This document shows, one piece after another, positions 1 through 7,884 of a stretch of 64,000 nt of DNA; the first letter of the stretch is position 1; every line of letters starts with the position of its first letter. The DNA comes from JAIYCX01 sp964353175 (GTDB lineage Bacteria > Bdellovibrionota_C > UBA2361 > SZUA-149 > DAOLCO01): assembly GCA_964353175.1 (NCBI GenBank), contig CAYGUX010000008.1, positions 1 through 64,000 on the forward strand, written 5' to 3'. Under the pieces are notes generated by a model. It saw only the letters and a list, made by a program, of their open reading frames with translations. It was not told the DNA's origin and did not search any database. Both the position numbers and the translations under genes were made by a program.

Positions 1-38
1 GTTAAAATAAACTAAATTACGAGAATAAAATGAACGGG

Positions 39-318
39 CTAGTGTGAACGCTTACGCTTGTTTTGCAATGCCTTGAGGCAGTCAAGAATGGAATATATCA
101 GCTCGACAAATTCCTGCACTCTCGCATTACACACAGGTTCAAGTTGTCGTGCCGCGATAACGCCAATTTGGAGAGGCATCGCTGGTACCTCAGAGGACGA
201 GCCAGCAATAACCTCAATCGTGGCGAATATCCTTGTACGGAGTAAAGTTTGGAGCTTTCTCCTGCAGCTCACTCAAGATTTCAAGTGCTCTTGTGACTGC
301 TGTTTGCAACTGATTCAC
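39..318 (-). pseudogene. Frameshifted small helical protein (possibly four-helix-bundle family)
   Basis: Reading leftwards from a GTG at 318 (preceded by AAGGGAAG) gives about 34 codons ending at a TGA, after which a sensible protein continues in a neighbouring frame to a stop at 39. The second half contains GSSSEVPAM and a long amphipathic helix ending in a basic tail. The SSSEV segment and overall helix pattern resemble the C-terminal half of the short four-helix-bundle proteins related to the 23S rRNA intervening-sequence protein, but the match is weak. The break near 225-240 suggests one lost or gained base. It lies in accessory DNA beside an attC-like structure and toxin-antitoxin genes. 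It could instead be two unrelated chance ORFs. Confidence 0.35.
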
Positions 319-863
319 AGCTACTTCCCTTGCGCGTTAAAAAAAGGTATCTCGTAGTATCGCTCTATAATTTTATCCATAAGAGGGATTATAAATGCCT
401 TTTAGAAAGAGAGCAAATGTTTTACATGAGGAATAGACGGCGATTTCATTTCCCCTGTAGCGGGGCTACTTTTTTCTTTGTAATAGTCGTAGTCAGTTAG
501 GGAAAGAATTAAGCTATACCCGATTACTCTAGATATTGTAGAGCAAATTTATTGTTATAAATTTCTTCATTTTTAAATACAATCTAACACAAAATAAGTT
601 TTTGAGGGCCACAAATCGGCGTCACTACGGAAAGTAGAAACCTACATCAACAAAGTAGCTCTTGTCTATGAGAAACTCAAAATCACGGCATAGGCCCAAC
701 GAATGTTTTGTTTTCTGGGGCGGGTTGGAAGGCCTGATTTGGCAAGTTTAAATTGCAGGGTCAAATCAGGCCTGACGCCTCGGAGCTGTGAGCGCAAAGC
801 GCTCGCGCGAGAATGAGGCCCAGAAAACAAAACATTTGTTGGGCCGGCAATTATACTTATAAA
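319..863. other. Non-coding accessory stretch with palindromes
   Basis: No credible gene is visible. The stretch holds a GTAGCGGGGCTAC palindromic motif at 457-469, related to motifs around the transposase near 39 kb, and the large inverted repeat at 693-845. Confidence 0.5.
693..845 (-). repeat. attC-like imperfect palindrome downstream of vapC
   Basis: Two 27-bp arms, 693-719 and 819-845, are inverted copies with one mismatch. The outer ends read GCCCAAC (694-700) and GTTGGGC (838-844), which fit the RYYYAAC and GTTRRRY ends of integron attC recombination sites. Inside are two more inverted repeats: AGGCCTGATTT (730-740) with AAATCAGGCCT (763-773), and GAGCGC-AAA-GCGCTC (789-803). The 151-bp length is slightly above the longest attC sites usually described, and arms this perfect are unusual because attC sites carry unpaired bases. 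The element starts 19 bp after the vapC stop, which is where a cassette would carry its attC. It could alternatively be a MITE or a complex terminator. Confidence 0.42.
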
Positions 864-1277
864 TTATCCTACCTTCGGAATCCTACTTACTAGCTTTAAA
901 TCACAAAACTTAGCTAGCCCCACAAAGTCCTTATCATTTTCAAGAAGTCTAGATTCATGCTCCAATACTATAGCCGCAATAATACAATCTATTGTGCTGC
1001 GAATAGTTACACCACTCTTTCTTGCTTTTCTATAAATTTCAGAAGCATGGACATAAGTCTCTTTAGTTGATTCCAAGTAAAGTAGATTCTTAAATAGGCC
1101 TTTGGCTACTTTTAGGTCTTCCTCTTTCTTAAAACCCATCAAGACCTCGGTCAATATTACTCCAGTATAGGCCAAATCAGCACCCTGTTGGATAAGAAGA
1201 TGCAAGAGCTTAGATTTTTCATTTAACTTCCCTTTAAAAAAATCAACCCACACACTAGTATCTACCACGCACAGCAT
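864..1277 (-). CDS. vapC: VapC-type PIN-domain ribonuclease toxin
   Basis: A 137-residue PIN domain covering the whole protein. PIN enzymes are metal-dependent endoribonucleases that cut tRNA or other RNA when not held by their antitoxin. The acidic metal ligands are visible: Asp6 in VVDTSVWVDF, Glu44 in ILTEVLMGF, Asp97 in STIDCIIAA and Asp115 in LENDKDF. The length is normal for VapC. Its ATG overlaps the vapB stop as TAATG, so translation is probably coupled to the antitoxin. It lies in accessory DNA next to an attC-like palindrome, a common setting for toxin-antitoxin cassettes. All catalytic residues are present, so it looks functional. Confidence 0.9.
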   Translation of the reverse strand: MLCVVDTSVWVDFFKGKLNEKSKLLHLLIQQGADLAYTGVILTEVLMGFKKEEDLKVAKGLFKNLLYLESTKETYVHASEIYRKARKSGVTIRSTIDCIIAAIVLEHESRLLENDKDFVGLAKFCDLKLVSRIPKVG

Positions 1278-1480
1278 TAAAAAACTCTCCTCTTCCTAAG
1301 AGAACCAAGATCCCCTTCCCAATCTAACTTACCAAAATAATTTAAAATATCTTTTTGACTTTCTCTTCTAACAAAGTCCTCCAAAGCCTTATGAACTAAA
1401 TCCTTCTTTGTCTTTAAGCCAGTCAACTTGAGGCCCTTCTTAATCAGAGAGTCGTCCAATTCGATATTTGTTCTTGCCAT
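1277..1480 (-). CDS. vapB: VapB-type antitoxin
   Basis: A 67-residue protein with the ribbon-helix-helix start ARTNIELDDSLIKKGLKLTG and a basic, aromatic tail (DWEGDLGSLRKRR), the usual form of VapB antitoxins of the MARTNI group. The N-terminal part should bind the operator and the tail should wrap around and inhibit VapC. It is the first gene of a two-gene operon with vapC, which it overlaps by one base. A promoter and a perfect 10-bp inverted repeat lie just upstream, consistent with autorepression by the VapBC complex. Identification rests on sequence pattern, partner gene and position. Confidence 0.85.
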   Translation of the reverse strand: MARTNIELDDSLIKKGLKLTGLKTKKDLVHKALEDFVRRESQKDILNYFGKLDWEGDLGSLRKRRVF

Positions 1481-1500
1481 AATAATTTATACCCTTTATT

Positions 1501-1539
1501 GCATACACCTAGATTATCCTTTTTAGGTGTATGCGTCAA
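1501..1539 (-). promoter_or_regulatory. vapBC promoter with overlapping palindromic operator
   Basis: On the minus strand TTGACG (1534-1539) and TAATCT (1511-1516) are separated by exactly 17 bp, a good sigma-70-type promoter. GCATACACCT (1501-1510) and AGGTGTATGC (1525-1534) form a perfect 10-bp inverted repeat that brackets the -10 box and touches the -35 box. Binding there by VapBC would block the polymerase. The inverted repeat ends about 20 bp before the vapB ATG. Confidence 0.7.
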
Positions 1540-1570
1540 CCTCTTTCTAGCCTACTTAAGAGTTAGGACT

Positions 1571-1815
1571 CTACCCCTTAATGGCACCCAAACCATACTT
1601 ATGAGCAAGTTTAAGTAATTTTAAAGCGCAGTTCTGAGGCCACACCTCTTTCCCATTTTTGAATAGTAGAAGAACTCACATTTAGGAGCTGCGCAAAAAC
1701 ACCCTGACTCGCATTCTCTTTTTCCCTAATTTTACGAATTTGCGAAGGAGATAGTTCCTTCACCTCTGGCACTTGCAGAAGCTCAATTTCCTTAAGTGTT
1801 AATTTAAGCGGTTAA
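1571..1815 (-). pseudogene. Decayed HTH antitoxin/regulator (HigA/NadS-like)
   Basis: The minus strand encodes a Cro/C1-type helix-turn-helix: LSPSQIRKIREKENASQGVF followed by AQLLNVSSSTIQKWERG, the pattern of short antitoxins such as NadS and HigA. After WERGV the frame is lost; the expected continuation ALKLLKLAHKYGLGAIKG appears in another frame and ends at TAG 1571-1573. Upstream the frame runs back to a TAA near 1815 without an ATG, so a start seems to be missing as well. No partner toxin is visible. It is a remnant of a second toxin-antitoxin locus beside vapBC. Confidence 0.65.
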
Positions 1816-2081
1816 GATGGGAGGGTGGCTTGTATTTGCGGTTGCTAGTCCGATTAAAAAGTAAAGTATCTGTTAAGATAGGCCTTAGAATGCATAGCTC
1901 TATAGGTCAACATAATACTGATGTGAGATTAGAACCAACTCGTCTATTGTGATCGGAGAACGCCTGCAGAAATAAATTAACTATTTCGATGTTCCTAGGG
2001 CAAACAAATACAACTATCGAACATCAATAATGCCTAGAGATGCATCTAAAAAAGCATCCACGCTGTCCAGATTTTCTATTC
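1816..2081. other. Intergenic stretch, nothing recognised
   Basis: No ORF, hairpin or repeat of note is visible between the decayed antitoxin gene and the first solute-binding protein gene. Confidence 0.4.
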
Positions 2082-3197
2082 TTACAACTGATTACACTTC
2101 TCCCCTTTAATAATATAAGGCTCTGCCTTAAGAACAGAATCACCGATTGAAGAAAAATTCGACTCGCCAAGCACTCCTTCAAATTTAGACTTAGAAACTA
2201 TATAGCTTTTTATATCCTCTGCACTTTTATGACCTGCATTTATAGCCTCTGCAATGTAATGAAGAGTATCATACCATGTTAAAGCGCTAAATTCTGGAAA
2301 ATCAGTACCATACCTTTTTTTATAAACATCTACAAAGTCAAAATACTGTTTACGATCTCTAGGACGATATCCCCCAACCGTAATACCATTCTGGTAATAG
2401 GGGGATAAGTTCTCAAGTACCTCTGGTTGGAGACAAATATACCAAGACATAATAGGACCAGGATATTTACTTAGATAAGCTTGCTTTATCGCTGCGCTTT
2501 GCACTGATCCTACTAAGAGAACTAAAGTTAAATCAGCATTAGGATTCTTAGCCTTCATCCGAAGAAAAGTTGGCTTCAAATCGAGCTCATCCTTACTTAC
2601 TGCTTCAGTGGCATTAATTTTAAAGCCTAATCGCTCCCCTTCAGCTTGAAGAACTTTAAAAGCATTTACCGCCCATTCCTCCGTTGCCATCAAAATGGAG
2701 ATATTCTCATATCCTTTATCAACAATATATTTTACCGTAACATCTACCATCGAATCAGTAGTTAACATGTTCCTTATGCCAAATTTACTATCCTTCACTA
2801 AGTCAGGGTGCGTTGCACCTATGGCGAGCACAATAGACCTCTGATCTGCAATAGGTTTTATTGCCTGAATTACGGATGTAAGTTCAGAGGCAACGATAGG
2901 AAGATCTATTTGAGACAGAAGAGAATTAAACGCAGTAACGCCCTTAGCAGGTTCGCTGAGAGAATCTTCATAAATCATTTTAAGATTTTTCCCTAAAACT
3001 CCCCCCTTAGAATTAATATCCTCGATCGCCATTTCAATGCCCTTCTTAGAAGCCTCACCTATACTATGCAAAGCACCCGACAATGGCAAAATGGAACCAA
3101 TCCTAATCTCTTCCTTCTCTTCCGCAAAAGCTCGAGAGCCAGATAATAAAATAAGTACTGACAAGTAAGCAAAGGATATAATTTTCATTTTCCCCAT
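2082..3197 (-). CDS. Periplasmic ABC-type solute-binding protein (branched-chain amino acid family) 1
   Basis: A 371-residue secreted protein with a Sec signal peptide ending near SRAFA, followed by IRIGSILPLSGALHSIGEA, the start of the LivK-like type I periplasmic-binding fold (Peripla_BP_6). The segment AIEDINSKGGVLGKNL is the typical second helix of that family. Members capture amino acids, amides or urea in the periplasm and hand them to an ABC importer, or act as sensor inputs. No permease or ATPase gene is near. Two related genes follow, the next one divergent. Either Met1 (ATGGGG) or Met4 (ATGAAA) could be the start; neither has a clear ribosome-binding site. Substrate cannot be inferred. 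Confidence 0.85.
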   Translation of the reverse strand: MGKMKIISFAYLSVLILLSGSRAFAEEKEEIRIGSILPLSGALHSIGEASKKGIEMAIEDINSKGGVLGKNLKMIYEDSLSEPAKGVTAFNSLLSQIDLPIVASELTSVIQAIKPIADQRSIVLAIGATHPDLVKDSKFGIRNMLTTDSMVDVTVKYIVDKGYENISILMATEEWAVNAFKVLQAEGERLGFKINATEAVSKDELDLKPTFLRMKAKNPNADLTLVLLVGSVQSAAIKQAYLSKYPGPIMSWYICLQPEVLENLSPYYQNGITVGGYRPRDRKQYFDFVDVYKKRYGTDFPEFSALTWYDTLHYIAEAINAGHKSAEDIKSYIVSKSKFEGVLGESNFSSIGDSVLKAEPYIIKGEKCNQL

Positions 3198-3396
3198 TAG
3201 GTCTAAGTTGATTTATAAATTGATATAACATTGGGCATCTAAAAAGTCCAAGCTGAAGACACATAAACAACTGCAATCATTAGTCAGAGTCAATTAAAAA
3301 TAGAACGTGGAATTTTTCGTGATTCCTATTAATTTCCATGCTAGGTTACAATCCTTAGCCATCACTAACCGCATACAATATCTATACCCTCATAAT

Positions 3397-4515
3397 ATGA
3401 CCGCAAAAAAATCATTCCTGTACCTACTCTTCACTTTAATCCTAATTGAACATAAAATTATCCTTGCAGAAGAATCCATCAATGTTGGCTGGATAGGTCC
3501 AATGAGTGGTGCGACAGCTAAGTATGGTGCTTTTCAAGCAGCGACACTTGCAGAAGAAGATATTAATAGGGCTGGTGGCATTAATGGGAAAAAAATTAAA
3601 TTGATCTTTGAAGACGGAAAAGGAGGGGGACTTTCAGCAGTAATGGCGGCACAAAAGCTAGTCAATATTGACAAAGTTAAATACATACTAGGCGGACACT
3701 CCTCCCCTGAAAGCTTAGCCATTGCCCCCATCCTAGAAAAAGCTCACGTAATTATGCTTGCCGCAATTACTTCTAGCCCCTCACTCACTAAAGCAGGTGA
3801 CTATATTTTTAGAGCGACTGCAGTAAGTACAATCGTAGCTGAATTACTTGCCCCATATGCCATTGAAAAGTTAGGTTTAAAACGTATTGCTATTCTCTAT
3901 GAGGAAACTGATTACGCTAGACCGCAAGCTGAGCGTTTTGCTGAACTACTTAGTGAACACAATGCTCCAGCTATTGATATACAGAGCTACAATCCTTCTG
4001 AAACAGACTTTAGAACAATTCTTTCAAAGTTTAAAATTAAAAAGATTGATGGGCTATATGTAGGAGTCCAGTCTCCTGACAGAGCCTTACTGATTCTGCA
4101 ACAAATTAAGGTACTAGGATTAAAAGCTCAATTATTTGGCAATGAGATTACGGGGAATTCTGTATCTGCCTACCTAGATAGTCGAGACCTCTTTGAAGGA
4201 CTAATATACGCCGAACCCCCATTTAATCAGGACTCTAATAATACATCAGCCTTCATCAATCGTTTTAAAAAAAGATTCAACACGGATTCCCTGCCTTTTG
4301 GTTTCTGGACTGCCGAAGCATACGACACTGTAAATCTTCTTGCTCAGGTAATTTCCGAGTGTGGAGATAATGTGGATAAAGTTAAAGACTGCCTATACAA
4401 AATCAAAGATTACGATGGAGTCTCTGCGCCAATTTCAATCGATGAGAACGGTGATGGAGTTCGAAAATATGTTATAAAACAAATTAGAAATGGCAAGGGA
4501 GTAGAGAAGTTTTAG
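3397..4515 (+). CDS. Periplasmic ABC-type solute-binding protein (branched-chain amino acid family) 2
   Basis: A 372-residue protein when read from the ATG at 3397; a longer frame back to 3307 adds 30 residues that would precede and spoil the signal peptide. The hydrophobic signal SFLYLLFTLILIEHKIILA is followed by INVGWIGPMSGATAKYGAFQ and INRAGGINGKKIKLIFEDGK, the diagnostic opening of LivK-like binding proteins. It is divergent from the first binding-protein gene (199 bp apart) and convergent with the third (27 bp between stops). It differs clearly from both neighbours, so this is an old paralogous group or three separate acquisitions. No transporter partner is present and substrate is unknown. 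Confidence 0.87.
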   Translation: MTAKKSFLYLLFTLILIEHKIILAEESINVGWIGPMSGATAKYGAFQAATLAEEDINRAGGINGKKIKLIFEDGKGGGLSAVMAAQKLVNIDKVKYILGGHSSPESLAIAPILEKAHVIMLAAITSSPSLTKAGDYIFRATAVSTIVAELLAPYAIEKLGLKRIAILYEETDYARPQAERFAELLSEHNAPAIDIQSYNPSETDFRTILSKFKIKKIDGLYVGVQSPDRALLILQQIKVLGLKAQLFGNEITGNSVSAYLDSRDLFEGLIYAEPPFNQDSNNTSAFINRFKKRFNTDSLPFGFWTAEAYDTVNLLAQVISECGDNVDKVKDCLYKIKDYDGVSAPISIDENGDGVRKYVIKQIRNGKGVEKF

Positions 4516-4542
4516 CCAATCATAAATAATCTAATATAATTT

Positions 4543-5652
4543 CTATTTCGTGGAAATCTTCTTAGGCTTTCCGTCTTCTATTTTTCTTAAAATAAACTCA
4601 GAGCCCATCAAATCCCCATTTTTATCGAAAGACATCTTGCCGGCAGCACCATGCACTCCTGACTTATTCAGATAGTCCTGAAATTTTGTAGAATCATTTT
4701 CAGTGTTTATTATCATATCTGTTACTGCCCTTATACCATTATAAGATGTCATCAATAGAAATGGTGCAATTGGATCCTCAGAGAACATCGCCTTGTAGGA
4801 TTGCAGAAACTCTTGATACTCCTTAGTCGTATTATCTACATCAGGAATATCAAAATAGATAACGCCATCTTGCAATGCACCAAGATTTTCTAACGAAGAT
4901 CTTTCACCAGGAGCATAATAACTCAATAGCGGCTCTTTTATTCCCATTTGTTTAATCTGTTTTAATATATTTTGATATGCTGTTGGGCTGGACATATTTA
5001 AATAATACGCCTGAGGTTTATTTATCTTTGCTTTTAACAGAACCATTCTATAATTTGTTTCTTCTGGACTGATATCTTCCGATACAATAACTCTTTCCTC
5101 TAAAAACTTAGTGAGCTCATTTTTTATGGATATGGTATATGAATTAGTCTCAGTTAGAATCGCAACTCGACTCAAGTTATTAGAGACTAAATATTTAGCA
5201 ATAATAGAAGCTCCTTGAGATAGATCAGGATATGTTCTATAGACATACTCGCCTGCTTTCTGAATCTCTGGATTTCCACAGACTACACCCATTAAAACAA
5301 CCTCTGCCTTTTCAACAATCGGAGCTATCTGAAGGACTTCCCCACTACATCCCCCTAAGATAGCTCGCACCTTTTTAGTTCCAATAAGATAATGTGCGGC
5401 AGTAGATGCATTTGGGCCGATACCACAGTGGCCATCTTCTATAATAAAATTGAATTTGTACCCTTTTCTATTCTGAAGAGACTCAAAAACCTTAATCGCG
5501 CGAATGGCTTCAAATCCAAAATTAGCAGTATTTCCTGTTGACGGTAAAATAGCACCTATAGGAATTTCAGACTGATCCTGAGCCTCACAAAAAGGCATCA
5601 CGAATAAACCGATCAAGCCAAATAAAGTAAAAGTAGCAATTAATCTATTCAT
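4543..5652 (-). CDS. Periplasmic ABC-type solute-binding protein (branched-chain amino acid family) 3
   Basis: A 369-residue secreted protein: signal peptide to about PFCEA, then IPIGAILPSTGNTANFGFEA, again the LivK-like type I fold. It carries extra cysteines at CGIGPN, GGCSG and VVCGN that the two neighbouring paralogues lack; these may form disulfides in the periplasm. The C-terminal AAGKMSFDKNGDLMGSEFIL is the family's usual ending region. Like its neighbours it has no permease or ATPase gene nearby, so it may serve a transporter encoded elsewhere or a receptor. It is convergent with the second binding protein. Confidence 0.86.
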   Translation of the reverse strand: MNRLIATFTLFGLIGLFVMPFCEAQDQSEIPIGAILPSTGNTANFGFEAIRAIKVFESLQNRKGYKFNFIIEDGHCGIGPNASTAAHYLIGTKKVRAILGGCSGEVLQIAPIVEKAEVVLMGVVCGNPEIQKAGEYVYRTYPDLSQGASIIAKYLVSNNLSRVAILTETNSYTISIKNELTKFLEERVIVSEDISPEETNYRMVLLKAKINKPQAYYLNMSSPTAYQNILKQIKQMGIKEPLLSYYAPGERSSLENLGALQDGVIYFDIPDVDNTTKEYQEFLQSYKAMFSEDPIAPFLLMTSYNGIRAVTDMIINTENDSTKFQDYLNKSGVHGAAGKMSFDKNGDLMGSEFILRKIEDGKPKKISTK

Positions 5653-5956
5653 AGGTGTTCTGATAGCAGTAGGAGTTAGTATAAATAATCTGTGAGAAAC
5701 TTTACATAAGCAAGTTAAAATTGGAAGACATCATAATTCACTTCGGAGCAAAGGCCTCGCCTGTGCTCTACACGTAGAAACGAATCTTATAAGGTTCAAT
5801 ATGGCTATGTCACCTCCACGATCCGTATCATGTTTTTTAACCAAAATAAAATCTCATCCGATCAAACTGACATCCACAAATAGAATATAACTACATACAA
5901 TCTTTACTCGTAGAGCACAGGCAACTAGTGGTGAGTCTGTCGAACCTGCCACTCTC
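5653..5956. other. Intergenic stretch with a 13-bp inverted repeat
   Basis: GCCTGTGCTCTAC at 5759-5771 is repeated inverted as GTAGAGCACAGGC at 5910-5922, 138 bp apart. No ORF of note lies between the arms. This may be a remnant of a small non-autonomous element or a long-range hairpin. Confidence 0.45.
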
Positions 5957-6406
5957 CTAACGAGTAGGTGGCACGTATTGACACCGATGACTTAAACAAG
6001 TGACGAGTCCATCCTCACAAGAATATGAGATTGGTTCCGACTTGGGGCATGAGGCTTGTTCACATGCGAACCTTGCTTGAAATGCTTGCAGTCTTTCTTT
6101 ATTAATCGCTACATAACTATCGCCTTGAACACATTGGCAACATCCATTAATCACCTGCATACAATCTGAGTCCTTCCCACAATACTGATAAGCTAAAAGA
6201 TCTTTCTCTCCCAAACTAGGCCTAGATTTTGAATTTCGAACCCGACTTGAAGCAGAATAAGAGCTATGGCCTTTTACCGAACTAAGCCCCCTACCACCAG
6301 AACCACCATTCATAGTCTCCTCAGGCATGCCATCCGCCAAAGCCAAAGTTGCAGCAAATACTGAAAAAATTAATATGCTTATAAGTCTAATAATTTGTGA
6401 TCTCAT
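5957..6406 (-). CDS. Secreted cysteine-rich small protein
   Basis: A 149-residue protein with a Sec signal peptide cut near ATLALA, a Gly/Ser-rich linker (about residues 26-65) and a compact C-terminal domain with ten cysteines: CGKDSDCMQVINGCCQC, then FACEQASC, SYSC, LVTC and HRC. An even number of cysteines in an exported domain points to disulfides. The CxxDxDC...GCCxC arrangement followed by AINKERLQAF resembles small Cys-rich domains (C-D-SDC-V...GCC-C...INK) that I recall from predatory and other environmental bacteria; their function is not established. It stands alone, 42 bp from the glucokinase stop. Confidence 0.7.
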   Translation of the reverse strand: MRSQIIRLISILIFSVFAATLALADGMPEETMNGGSGGRGLSSVKGHSSYSASSRVRNSKSRPSLGEKDLLAYQYCGKDSDCMQVINGCCQCVQGDSYVAINKERLQAFQARFACEQASCPKSEPISYSCEDGLVTCLSHRCQYVPPTR

Positions 6407-6448
6407 ATAAATTAAGTAAAATTTGTTACCCCTAGTGATATTAACAAC

Positions 6449-7399
6449 TTAAGCAGAAATGTGACTTAGGGAGTATTGAGCCCCACCCCATAAACCACTA
6501 TCCTCATTATCAATTAGATAGATTGGTATGTCCTGAATCAGTGACTTCTGAGTCTCTGTATCCAAAAACTCTTCTAGGAAACCCTCATCCTCTAAAATAT
6601 TCATATTCTTTGCCAAGACTCCCCCAGCGATATAAATTCCGCCAGTAGCAAGAACTTCCAACCCATAGGCCATACATATTCGCCCTATAATTCTTGAATA
6701 TGCTTTTAATACAAGGTCTGCTTCTCCTGATTTAATTAGATTAGAGACCTCAGCAGGTCTTGCAACTTTCGAGTAAAAAAATTCATATAAATATGAAAAA
6801 CTTTTACCCGCACTTACATCTTCCCAAGAAATTTGCGCGCGGCCAAGCTTAGAACTTAAAAACTTCACATACTCAAGCTCTTCTTGACGCTTTACGGCAA
6901 ATGGAGCATGTCCGCCCTCAGATGGAAAGCCCACATAACGGCCATTAATAGAAGTTAAATATGCTTTCCCTAGGCCAGTTCCAGCTCCGATCACCCCTAT
7001 TGCTCCTTCTTTTTTCAAGCCCTCCTTAATAACCACAGACTCTCTTCCACACTTTGAGATAGAGGAATATGCTTGAGCTAAAAAATCGTTGATTAAATAT
7101 TTACTTGCCCTTGGGAAATGTAAATTTAAGTCCGCTTTGAAAATTTTCCAACTTATATTCGGTGGAGAACAGACTTCTCCTTTTTCCACTGGGCCAGCAC
7201 CTGCAATTACGATACTATCAATTTTCTCCAAATAGGTTGCAAGTGGGGATTCTACAAGCTTCAAAAGAAGTTCTTTAAAGCTCGCAACTTCCGTACTTTT
7301 AAACCAAGTACTTCCCAGTAGAGACAAATCACCACTGTTAGTTGAAAAAACAGCAAACCGTGAATTAGTCCCACCAATATCTGCACTTAGTATAAGCAT
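6449..7399 (-). CDS. glk: Glucokinase
   Basis: A 316-residue enzyme that phosphorylates glucose with ATP to glucose 6-phosphate. Motifs of the bacterial Glk family (PF02685) are in order: phosphate loop SADIGGTNSRFAVF at residues 5-18, the substrate segment INDFLAQAYS near 112, the adenosine motif GVIGAGTGLGKAYL near 135, EGGHAPFAVKRQEE near 160 carrying the sugar-binding Glu and His, and LATGGIYIAGGVLAKN near 250. Length is normal for Glk. The gene is alone on its strand between the Cys-rich protein and clpS. It supplies glucose entry to glycolysis or the pentose phosphate pathway. Confidence 0.92.
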   Translation of the reverse strand: MLILSADIGGTNSRFAVFSTNSGDLSLLGSTWFKSTEVASFKELLLKLVESPLATYLEKIDSIVIAGAGPVEKGEVCSPPNISWKIFKADLNLHFPRASKYLINDFLAQAYSSISKCGRESVVIKEGLKKEGAIGVIGAGTGLGKAYLTSINGRYVGFPSEGGHAPFAVKRQEELEYVKFLSSKLGRAQISWEDVSAGKSFSYLYEFFYSKVARPAEVSNLIKSGEADLVLKAYSRIIGRICMAYGLEVLATGGIYIAGGVLAKNMNILEDEGFLEEFLDTETQKSLIQDIPIYLIDNEDSGLWGGAQYSLSHISA

Positions 7400-7505
7400 T
7401 CTATTAAATTATTATTCCTGTACTATTAAAATCTTACAATCTACCTAATCGGCCCTTCCTATCAAGAATTTTAATGATTATACTGTCTCTTAGAGCATTA
7501 CTAAC

Positions 7506-7533
7506 ATCTAAAATTTAGATTAAATTTTATACT
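7506..7533 (+). promoter_or_regulatory. Possible clpS promoter close to the start codon
   Basis: TATACT (7528-7533) ends 7 bp before the clpS ATG, and a 15-bp perfect palindrome (two 7-bp arms round a central A) covers 7506-7520. If TATACT is the -10 box, transcription would begin at or next to the ATG and clpS would have almost no leader, in agreement with the absence of a ribosome-binding site. There is no good -35 box. Confidence 0.3.
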
Positions 7534-7540
7534 ATATTAA

Positions 7541-7849
7541 ATGAGCAAATCGTCAAACCAAGGTGCTGTACTTACTAGGAAAAAAGCTAAGATCCAAGAA
7601 CCACCTAAATTTAGGGTTCTATTAATCAATGATGACTATACCACTCAGGATTTTGTTATCATGGTTTTAGAGCAAGTATTTGGAAAATCTCAAGCTGATG
7701 CTCAAAGCTTAATGATGAAGGTTCACATAGAGGGCAAGGCACAGGTAGGAATATACACCAAAGAAATTGCAGAAATGAAAGTAGCGATTGTACATCACTT
7801 AGCAAGAAAAGAGGAGTTTCCTCTTAAAGCTTTCATGGAACCAATTTAG
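7541..7849 (+). CDS. clpS: ATP-dependent Clp protease adaptor ClpS
   Basis: A 102-residue adaptor that delivers N-degron substrates to ClpAP. The core is complete: PPKFRVLLINDDYTTQDFV with the Asn-Asp-Asp of the N-degron pocket near residues 31-33, VLEQVFGKSQADAQSLMMKV, and GIYTKEIAEMKV, all matching the ClpS fold; the disordered N-terminal tail of about 20 residues is also present. clpA begins 35 bp downstream on the same strand, the classic clpS-clpA arrangement. No ribosome-binding site is visible in front of the ATG. Confidence 0.96.
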   Translation: MSKSSNQGAVLTRKKAKIQEPPKFRVLLINDDYTTQDFVIMVLEQVFGKSQADAQSLMMKVHIEGKAQVGIYTKEIAEMKVAIVHHLARKEEFPLKAFMEPI

Positions 7850-7884
7850 TTAATTTAGGTAAACACTCACTGTAAATACTCACT

